Origin: Leptolyngbya sp. SIOISBB | Lineage (GTDB): Bacteria > Cyanobacteriota > Cyanobacteriia > Phormidesmidales > Phormidesmidaceae | Assembly: GCA_010671905.1 (NCBI GenBank) | Contig: JAAHII010000001.1 | Span: 5,022,001-5,086,000 of the forward strand | Length of the DNA: 64,000 nucleotides | Direction: 5' to 3' | Part shown: one piece after another, positions 57,987-64,000 of the stretch | Numbering within the stretch: the stretch's first letter is position 1 | Layout of the letters: each line of letters begins with the position of its first letter | The notes under the pieces: generated by a model | What the model was told of the DNA's origin: nothing | Database searches by the model: none | Seen by the model: the letters and a program-made list of their open reading frames with translations, nothing else | Translations under genes and position numbers: made by a program

Positions 57987-58262
57987 ATTAGGCGATCGCC
58001 TACACCTCAAAACACCCACCCCAAAAGCGATTTTGATTCGCAACCAGGGTGCCTCCTCGCCATCGAGATCGCCTTAGACAAGCGGGAAAGGATGCTCAAA
58101 CATGAGTTCAGCATCGATGATCCTTCGGTGTATTGGTTTTTGTCGTATAGCAAGCCGCAGTTTGATCAGGCCGACCTGGATAATTGGAACCAGCTTCTGG
58201 CAAGCATTTCAATTCCGCATTCCAACCTCCGCATTCCGAATTCTGCTATAACGCTTCGCTGA
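57987..58262 (+). pseudogene. Open-frame remnant running into a MITE-like element
   Basis: After a stop at 57984-57986 the frame is open to TGA 58260-58262. The part before the element reads ...GCLLAIEIALDKRERMLKHEF then SIDDPSVYWFLS, which looks like coding sequence (balanced, amphipathic). From 58146 the frame is translated from the MITE itself. The only ATG gives a 56-residue product (58092-58262). Not recognised. It may be a small gene whose 3' end was replaced by the insertion, or a dead fragment. Confidence 0.35.
58146..58250 (+). repeat. MITE-like element, family 2, copy B (TATAGCA-bounded, 105 bp)
   Basis: Starts TATAGCAAGCCGCAG and ends TTCTGCTATA; exactly 105 bp, as copy A, but in the opposite orientation (16 differences). 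TATA at both ends and the TIR TATAGCA/TGCTATA fit mobilisation by an IS630/Tc1-type transposase. Contains two copies of GCATTCC. Confidence 0.8.
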
Positions 58263-58386
58263 GTGCGTCTCGACCAAGACACTCAACTAAAAAGGACACT
58301 GAAGAGACTCCAGTGCCCACACACAATGATTTAGAACAAAACAAGGTCCGGTCCGAGGGTTTGATCAATAACCTCAGCAAGCCTGC

Positions 58387-58836
58387 CTAGTCTAGGTAAC
58401 CCATCAACACTGACGGGGTCGGATCAACCACGTCATTGGGAGCGATCGGACGATTGCCAGGTAAAAACTGTAAATCTGAAATGGGTAGGGTGCTGACTGC
58501 CACAGGACGATGTCCAGGCAACAAGTCTGTTGTTGCGACTTCAAACCCGGTAGACATGATGGGGCGCTCTCCAGCCATGTCGAGGCTGCCAACAACCTCA
58601 AATTCACTTAGAGCAATGGGGCGGTGATTTGGCAAGTATTCAGTGGGGGTAATCCGAGTGGTGTCATTCAGGACAAACACAACTTCACCGGCATCTTTAG
58701 ATTCTGCCTTAACCAGATTACTCTTAGTCTGACGACGAGACGTAGAAGTTGCCTTAGTCGTCGACTTAGCGCTGCCACTGCTACTGGATGCTTTTGGTGT
58801 CGCTTGTTCGTTGGTGGTTCCGTTTTGGCTGGTCAT
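58387..58836 (-). CDS. Hypothetical protein with four RPI/RPV repeats
   Basis: 149 residues. The first 45 are low-complexity Ser/Thr/Lys (KASSSSGSAKSTTKATSTSR), probably disordered and basic. Then four tandem repeats of about 19-20 residues, each centred on a turn: LPNHRPIALS, MAGERPIMST, LPGHRPVAVS and LPGNRPIAPN. No signal peptide or membrane segment. The basic tail might bind nucleic acid. No function known to me. Lies head-to-head with ssrA across 345 bp. Confidence 0.75.
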   Translation of the reverse strand: MTSQNGTTNEQATPKASSSSGSAKSTTKATSTSRRQTKSNLVKAESKDAGEVVFVLNDTTRITPTEYLPNHRPIALSEFEVVGSLDMAGERPIMSTGFEVATTDLLPGHRPVAVSTLPISDLQFLPGNRPIAPNDVVDPTPSVLMGYLD

Positions 58837-59181
58837 GCGTCAACCTCTTACTGCTTGGCGTTATCATAGTCTGCCCTTGAGAGCGTTAATCTGAGACAGA
58901 CTCAGCTCCTGCCAATGCCTCTGAACTCTGTAGGGAGAACCTGCAAGGCCAGAAATAATCAGCAATCGTTAAGTAAATATTATCGTAAAAAAGGACACAA
59001 TTAAGTTTACGAAAGATTATGTGTCTAATAATGTGAGCGATCGCGTTCTCCTAAACTGAGCTATCTGCCAGCATCTGTAGCGATCTACTGATCAACGCAG
59101 CCATAGTTGTATTGCCACTATTGAGTGAGGGAACCCACACCCTAATCAGGAAACGGATGCGTTAATCTAGATTTAGAACAA
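58837..59181. promoter_or_regulatory. Divergent promoter region of the RPI-repeat gene and ssrA
   Basis: 345 bp. One plausible ssrA promoter is TTGAGT, 16 bases, TAATCA around 59121-59150. A second A/T-rich stretch (58970-59035) is nearer the repeat gene. Neither is certain. Confidence 0.35.
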
Positions 59182-59569
59182 GGGGCCGTAACGGTTTCGA
59201 CGTTTTGACGAAAGTCATTTTGTGATTCAGACCGAGAGGGAGTCTACTCTCGTTAATCCAGGCTCAAAACAAACGTAACTGCGAACAACATCGTTCCTTT
59301 TGCTCGCAAAGCTGCACCTGTTGCTGCTTAAAAACTAACTCACGTTAGCGAGCGTCTGCGGTTTGACTCCGTTAAGGATCGCGGACCAACCCCCAACGGA
59401 TGCTCCTAAAGGGTTCCTCTGGTAACGCTTTAGGCTAAGACATCACTAGAGCATCCCACCGCTAGGGATAATTAGCGGTTCCCGCCTTGAGGGTTAGAAA
59501 GGCTATGTCTGTGAATGAATGGAATGTTACTACTCGAAGCGGACACGGGTTCGACTCCCGTCGGCTCCA
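59182..59569 (+). ncRNA. ssrA: Transfer-messenger RNA (tmRNA)
   Basis: 388 nt. Rescues stalled ribosomes by trans-translation with SmpB. The 5' acceptor strand GGGGCCG (59182-59188) pairs with CGGCTCC (59562-59568), discriminator A at 59569. The T-arm is CGGGTTCGACTCCCG. The resume codon GCG is at 59281, and the tag reads ANNIVPFARKAAPVAA with TAA at 59329-59331, a characteristic cyanobacterial tag. CCA is not encoded. One-piece form, not permuted. A perfect 11-bp hairpin follows at 59611-59637. Confidence 0.97.
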
Positions 59570-59610
59570 TTTGTATGAACTTTATTGTTCTTTGTTGAAC
59601 ATTTTTTATC

Positions 59611-59637
59611 TCTAGAGTTTGTTAGTCAAACTCTAGA
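59611..59637 (+). terminator. Hairpin downstream of ssrA
   Basis: TCTAGAGTTTG (59611-59621) and CAAACTCTAGA (59627-59637), perfect 11-bp stem with a 5-base loop, then AATTTGGG. The T-run is weak. Likely the ssrA terminator or 3' processing structure. Confidence 0.6.
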
Positions 59638-59738
59638 ATTTGGGCATGTTTATACTGTGAGATACAGCACTGACATTGATGGTCGATGCGTCAGCGATCA
59701 CGCTTGATCTCCACTGTAAACTTTTCTCCTCGCTCATT

Positions 59739-59918
59739 ATGAACTCTCAGCATAATCTGCATACTTTTCCTCTTTGGGCTTATTTGAAACAACCGATTTT
59801 TAGCTCTCGTTACAAACTTAAGCTTAACCCTCGGAAATTCTGGCATTCTCAGCGTCTCTGTCACCTGGAACAGTGCTGGATGAGGGTCTACAAGCCAGAA
59901 GAACACTACAATTCTTGA
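59739..59918 (+). CDS. Possible small protein followed by a terminator
   Basis: An ATG at 59739 opens a frame of about 59 residues (MNSQHNLHTFPLWAYLKQPIF...), rich in aromatic, Lys and Arg residues and ending KPEEHYNS. A longer frame starts at 59676. No clear RBS is seen. The stop is 16 bases before a strong intrinsic terminator, which suggests a transcript ends here. Not recognised; may be chance. Confidence 0.3.
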   Translation: MNSQHNLHTFPLWAYLKQPIFSSRYKLKLNPRKFWHSQRLCHLEQCWMRVYKPEEHYNS

Positions 59919-59933
59919 TATTTATTACGGGTT

Positions 59934-59960
59934 AAAGCCAGCGATACGCTGGCTTTTTTT
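59934..59960 (+). terminator. Strong intrinsic terminator
   Basis: AAAGCCAGCG (59934-59943), loop ATA, CGCTGGCTTT (59947-59956), with T7 at 59954-59960. Clear plus-strand polarity. It ends whatever reads through from ssrA or the small ORF at 59739. Confidence 0.85.
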
Positions 59961-60568
59961 ATGACTGGATGTTTGGAAGGTAACCTTGAAAATTCTAAGT
60001 ATGGCGATCAGAAAATCATAAGGATAATTACAAGATCTCTTGCTCGAAATAACTATTTTTGGATTGTTTTTTTGTGAATTCTTGAGAAGATGACTCTGAC
60101 TTTAAAGGAGATGAGTGGATGAAGTGTCCTATCAACCACTCGTTGCAATCGGTCTTAAGAAAAGTGGTATGTCAGGAAAGCGTTACTTTTGGATGCGGTG
60201 TCTTCCTCCTGATCCAGAAGTTTAGAAAATCCTGCTTGGTCAGTACCTTCGGTTTTAAGTCGCTAGTTGAGTGTGGCGTCAGTCCTGGTTCCGCCTAAAC
60301 AGGTGTCATTAGTTTGGCGTTCCCGATTGCGCGCGCGTGCAGCAACCAGATTCGAATAAGCAAGCTATGGCTAGAGCGCTTATGTTTGCTGTGCTCTCGC
60401 TGCTCGTTTTTAGGGATAAGCGCTTTTAACCTTTGCGGCAGCTTGTAGAGCAAGGTCGCTGTGGTCTGAGCCCTGCTCTGCGGCAAATTTTGCTAATGTT
60501 CTGAACCTTTAGTCCAGCTTGGTTGTTCGCGTAATGAGTACTGCTGACTCTTGGGCTAGGCCGTTGCG
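59961..60568. other. Intergenic stretch between the terminator and purD
   Basis: 608 bp. ORFs in it show no recognisable pattern. No tRNA-like cloverleaf was noticed. Near 60340-60420 the sequence has several GC-rich short palindromic bits but nothing solid. Confidence 0.45.
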
Positions 60569-61840
60569 TTACCGGACGCGAAAACCAATGTCGCGACGGT
60601 AGTACATCGAGTCAAACTGGATTTCTGCGATCGCTGCATAGGCTTGTTCTAGAGCTTGTTCAAAGGTCTCTCCAAGGGCCGTTACACTCAGGACCCGACC
60701 GCCATTAGCCTGTACTTGGCCCTGCGACAGTTGCGTCCCAGCATGGAAGACAACGGCCCCTTGCTCTGCCGCTGCTGCCAGTCCGGAGATCGTCATCCCC
60801 TTGGCATATTGCTCAGGATATCCCCCAGCGGCAGCCACGACACAGGCGGCAGAAGCTGGCTTCCACTGTAGGGGGGGCAAATCGGCTAAGCGGCTTTCGG
60901 CACAGGCCAACAACACCTCATCCAAGGGCGTTTCCAGTAAAGGCAAAACTACTTGAGTTTCGGGATCGCCAAATCGACAATTGAATTCAATGACGGATGG
61001 TTCCCCGGTGGGGGAGATCATCAGGCCAGCGTACAAGATGCCGCGATAGTCGATACCGCGTTGCCGCAGCGTCGCGATCGCCGGTTCTAGGATTTGCTCT
61101 TGAACTTGATCTAAGATTTCTGGCGTGACGATTGGAGTTGGCGCATAGGCTCCCATACCGCCAGTATTCGGGCCAGTATCGCCTTCCCCAATTTGTTTGT
61201 GATCTTGGGCGGGCATCAAGGGGATGATGGTCTCGCCATCGGTGATGGCTAAAACCGAGGCTTCTTGGCCGGTTAAGAAGGCTTCAATCACGACCTGATT
61301 GCCTGCGGCGCCAAACTTGCCTTGAAAAGCATCTTGCACAGCCGCGATCGCAGTTTCGAGGGTTGGAGCGACCGTGACGCCTTTGCCAGCGGCAAGGCCA
61401 TCGGCTTTGATCACGATGGGTAGAGATTGCTGTTGTAGGTAAGCGATCGCCGACGATGCGTCGGTAAAGACGTCAGAGGCAGCGGTGGGAATCCCGGCCT
61501 CAACCATCAGAGCCTTGGCCCAGGCTTTGCTGGCTTCAATTTGGGCACCGGCTTTGGAGGGGCCAAACACCGTTAACCCTTGCTGTTGTAGATAATCGGT
61601 AATGCCATCGGCTAAAGGCTGTTCTGGTCCTACTACCACCAGACTTAAGTTATTCACCAGCGCGACTCGGGCAATGCCTTCGAAGTCATCTAGCGCCAGC
61701 CCTAGATTCCGACAGCCAGGTAATGTCGCGGTGCCTCCATTACCCGGCACGCACATGACTTCTTCGATGTGTGGTGATGTCAATAATTTCCATGCCAGGG
61801 CATGTTCCCGTCCACCCCCACCAAGTACTAGCGCTTTCAC
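60569..61840 (-). CDS. purD: Phosphoribosylamine--glycine ligase
   Basis: GAR synthetase, second step of purine synthesis. 423 residues, normal length. ATP-grasp enzyme: MKALVLGGGGREHALAWKL (N-domain), GPSKAGAQIEASKAWAK, PIVIKADGLAAGKGV (ATP loop), MPAQDHKQIGEGDTGPNTGGMGAYAP and FNCRFGDPETQ with metal-binding residues. The C-domain AACVVAAAGGYP and NGGRVLSVTALG are intact. Start ATG 61840. Divergent from the multi-PAS gene over 514 bp. Confidence 0.97.
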   Translation of the reverse strand: MKALVLGGGGREHALAWKLLTSPHIEEVMCVPGNGGTATLPGCRNLGLALDDFEGIARVALVNNLSLVVVGPEQPLADGITDYLQQQGLTVFGPSKAGAQIEASKAWAKALMVEAGIPTAASDVFTDASSAIAYLQQQSLPIVIKADGLAAGKGVTVAPTLETAIAAVQDAFQGKFGAAGNQVVIEAFLTGQEASVLAITDGETIIPLMPAQDHKQIGEGDTGPNTGGMGAYAPTPIVTPEILDQVQEQILEPAIATLRQRGIDYRGILYAGLMISPTGEPSVIEFNCRFGDPETQVVLPLLETPLDEVLLACAESRLADLPPLQWKPASAACVVAAAGGYPEQYAKGMTISGLAAAAEQGAVVFHAGTQLSQGQVQANGGRVLSVTALGETFEQALEQAYAAIAEIQFDSMYYRRDIGFRVR

Positions 61841-62354
61841 TGAATTCGTTACCTTGTATCAACAACTGGTTGAGAAGACTTCTCCAAGGCCGTCAGCGAT
61901 CTCTCACCCAGTGTGCTGCTTCGCGTCAATGACCTTATTACCTGTAGAAGACTCGCCAATCCGGCTAAAAGATGTGCATCATGAGTGCATATGGCCCTCA
62001 CTAATGCTAAGCGGGCTCCTAATGCCCCGCATCTACGACCCTTTCTCTATTTTAGGATGACATCTTCCCACGTCAGCGGTCGTTGTCTCCGGGATTCAGG
62101 CAAATTTCTTGACCTTAAACCGATGTTTTGAAGGGAATGCAGTGTCGGATTTGATTTGGCAAATTAACCGGAATCTGAATTGGAGCGATGGATTAAGTAC
62201 TTAGCCGCTCTAAGTTTGTTGCTCTGGTAAACCATTGATGTAACGGATCGCTATCTTGGGATTGCCCCCTTTCATTGTTGGGGCCGTCTTCTCTAGGGTG
62301 ATGGCAGTGGCTCCTAGAAACTGTCTGGACTGTTAGAAAAACGGAATCTTATCA
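61841..62354. promoter_or_regulatory. Divergent region between purD and the multi-PAS sensor
   Basis: 514 bp. Two GTGCAT direct repeats lie near 61972-61990, and a short GCGGG/CCCGC hairpin near 62010-62030 could be in the purD leader. No riboswitch class was recognised. Confidence 0.35.
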
Positions 62355-64000
62355 ATGACTGAGCGATCGCCGTTTTCGCAATCAAATAAGGATGCCACAC
62401 CGTCTCCTGCGATGCCGCAGGACGAAGATGCCTTGCGGCAAGAAATTCTGAACCTGAAGCGTGAGGCGATCGACCTGAAGGCAGAGCTTCGCGATCGCAC
62501 CCAAGAGCTGCACACCGCACAGTCTGAAATTGCGGATCTAAACCAACGATTTGCTGCCCAAACGGCAGCTTTACGAGAATCAAACGACACCCTGGTGGCG
62601 GAAGTGGTCGAGCGCAGCCAGGCTGAAACCAGTCTCAGAACTGCCCGCGATCAACTCCAAGCCATCCTCGATGCCGTGCCTGGGATCGTGTCTTGGATCA
62701 GTGATGACCTGAGATATCTCGGCGTCAATAATCATCTGGCCCAGACGTTCAATATGCCGATTGATGCCTTCATTGGTCAGGATATTGGTTTCCTACACAC
62801 CAGTAACGAATTCAATTTATTTGTCCAAGACTTTTTCCAAAGCAATCAGTTAGATGCCTATCGAGAAGTCTATGCACAGGTTGCAGGTGAACAGCGCCGC
62901 TTTTTGATCGTGGCGCAAAAGTACAACCAGGGTAAAGCCGCGTTTACCGTTGGGATCGACATTACGGAGCGCGATCAGGCTGAAACCGCTCTACGGGAAG
63001 CGGAGTCGAAATACCGCAACATTTTTGAACATGCGGTGGAAGGGATCTTCCAAACGACTCCTGAGGGGCATTATCTGAGTGCCAATCCGGCCCTCGCGCA
63101 CATCTATGGGTATGAATCTGCGGCCACCATGATGGGCGAATTGACGAATATTCAGCAACAGCTGTATGTAGAGCCAGGGCGACGCCAAGAGTTTGTCCAA
63201 GCTTTGCAACGTGATGGTGCCGTGACCGGATTTGAGTCTCAGATTTATCAGCGTAACGGCGCTATTATCTGGATTTCGGAGAATGCCCGTGCCGTTTATG
63301 ATGCCCGAGACAACCTGCTTTATTACGAAGGCACCGTTGAAGATATTACCCAGCGGAAAGAAGTGGAAGCGGCGCTACAGCGGGCCAATGAAGAATTAGA
63401 ACTCCGAGTCGAGCGACGAACCGCGGCCTTGACTGAGTCGAACCAGCGATTGTTATCGGAAATTCGGGGCCGTCATCGGGTCGAAGAAGCCTTGCGGGCG
63501 TCGGAAGCAGAACTCCGCGCCCTATTTGCGGCCATGACTGATGTCATTACGGTGTTTGACGGCGATGGTCGCTATCTCAGCATGGTGGCGACTAACTCGC
63601 AACTGCTCTATAGCCCTGGCAAAGAGCGCATCGGTCAAACGGTTTACGAAATTCTGCCGCCTTACCAGGCCAGTCTCTTTATGCGTCACATTCAGCAGGC
63701 CCTCAATACTCGTAAACCGGTGCGGTTAGAGTACAGCTTACCCATTGGTGACTGGCAGCAGCTGGGTGACGCGAGCGGTCAAGCGGCCCCCGATGATTTT
63801 GACAATACTGCCTGGTACAACGCCATCATTTCTCCCATGCCTAATAATCGGGTGATTTGGGTGGCGCGAGATATTACGGAAAAGCGCCGCTCTGATATTG
63901 CCTTACAGAAGGCCGAAGAAAAGTACCGCAGCATTTTTGAAAATAGCGCTGAGGGTATTTTTCAAGCGAGTCCTGATGCTCGCTACCTGAGTGTGAATCC
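62355..64000 (+). CDS. Multi-PAS sensor protein (3' end beyond the window)
   Basis: Open from ATG 62355 to the end of the window, at least 548 residues without a stop. The N-terminus (about 25-105) is a coiled coil (LRQEILNLKREAIDLKAELRDRTQEL). At least four PAS domains follow: about 110-205 (ILDAVPGIVSWISDDLRYLGVN ... VGIDITERDQAE), 215-335 (YRNIFEHAVEGIFQTTPEGHYLSANP ... EGTVEDITQRKE), 390-505 (LRALFAAMTDVITVFDGDGRYL ... VARDITEKRR), and the start of another (YRSIFENSAEGIFQASPDARYLSVN). A second coiled coil (ANEELELRVERRTAALTESN) lies between PAS 2 and 3. The output domain (histidine kinase, GGDEF or cyclase) is not visible. Soluble as far as seen. Confidence 0.88.
   Translation, partial: MTERSPFSQSNKDATPSPAMPQDEDALRQEILNLKREAIDLKAELRDRTQELHTAQSEIADLNQRFAAQTAALRESNDTLVAEVVERSQAETSLRTARDQLQAILDAVPGIVSWISDDLRYLGVNNHLAQTFNMPIDAFIGQDIGFLHTSNEFNLFVQDFFQSNQLDAYREVYAQVAGEQRRFLIVAQKYNQGKAAFTVGIDITERDQAETALREAESKYRNIFEHAVEGIFQTTPEGHYLSANPALAHIYGYESAATMMGELTNIQQQLYVEPGRRQEFVQALQRDGAVTGFESQIYQRNGAIIWISENARAVYDARDNLLYYEGTVEDITQRKEVEAALQRANEELELRVERRTAALTESNQRLLSEIRGRHRVEEALRASEAELRALFAAMTDVITVFDGDGRYLSMVATNSQLLYSPGKERIGQTVYEILPPYQASLFMRHIQQALNTRKPVRLEYSLPIGDWQQLGDASGQAAPDDFDNTAWYNAIISPMPNNRVIWVARDITEKRRSDIALQKAEEKYRSIFENSAEGIFQASPDARYLSVN

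Noticed and set aside
58184-58390. 68-residue ORF crossing the family-2 MITE
   Set aside because: Starts inside the repeat and overlaps the 3' end of the RPI-repeat gene; no coding character.
60295-60486. 63-residue minus-strand ORF upstream of the purD stop region
   Set aside because: No RBS or conserved pattern; His/Arg/Ser-rich chance frame.
61602-62060. 152-residue ORF opposite the purD start
   Set aside because: Mostly antisense to purD; the remainder is promoter DNA.

Overview
The window is cyanobacterial chromosome. The evidence is the order rpsT-tatD-rpoB-rpoC1-rpoC2 with a split beta-prime subunit (rpoC1 plus rpoC2), a tmRNA whose tag reads ANNIVPFARKAAPVAA, an FtsH2-type FtsH, a DevA-type exporter ATPase, a CPA1 Na+/H+ antiporter, a long-form IspH, and many GCGATCGC (HIP1) octamers inside and between genes. 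No prophage, CRISPR array, intact transposase gene or tRNA was seen. Gene content fits a filamentous or otherwise morphologically complex cyanobacterium, but the species cannot be fixed from the sequence.

Layout. 1-2300: 3' end of a DevA-type ABC ATPase, a VOC protein and a histidine phosphatase. 2780-9660: pfkA, a CDF metal transporter, pgsA, a LysR regulator abutting a frameshifted TrpD2/YbiB-like gene, a metallophosphoesterase and lepB. 9661-10299: a gene-poor stretch with a candidate small RNA, a 3 x 17-bp tandem repeat and the rpoC2 terminator. 10300-21264 (minus strand): the rpsT-tatD-rpoB-rpoC1-rpoC2 block. 21478-27393: hisD, deoC, two GT2 glycosyltransferases with a WcaF-like acetyltransferase (exopolysaccharide assembly), and a DppC-like permease. 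27564-38412: recR, a LapA/degenerate-GGDEF protein, a pentapeptide-repeat protein, a YjbQ protein, era, a frameshifted ABA4-like gene, a peptide-type solute-binding lipoprotein, a TetR regulator, rnc and a CodA-like amidohydrolase. 38696-44826: a CHASE2-Ser/Thr kinase and a large secreted TPS/DUF4347/beta-helix adhesin. 44983-57976: an ABC1 kinase, recN, the antiporter, a PhzF protein, ispH, a DNA methyltransferase, ftsH and a GT-B protein. 58387-64000: an RPI-repeat protein, ssrA, purD, and the start of a multi-PAS sensor.

The least expected structure is outside the genes. Two families of short terminal-inverted-repeat elements (MITE-like) each occur twice in inverted orientation: a 132-133 bp family bounded by CTAG (5678-5810 and 36299-36430) and a 105-bp family bounded by TATAGCA (41216-41320 and 58146-58250). 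Three conserved genes (rpoB, the TrpD2-like gene and the ABA4-like gene) carry frameshifts. Two of these are an extra T in a TTTT run, and the rpoB site reads UUU UGA like the prfB recoding site. Sequencing or assembly indels are the simplest explanation. recR appears to start at ATT behind a good GGAGG.
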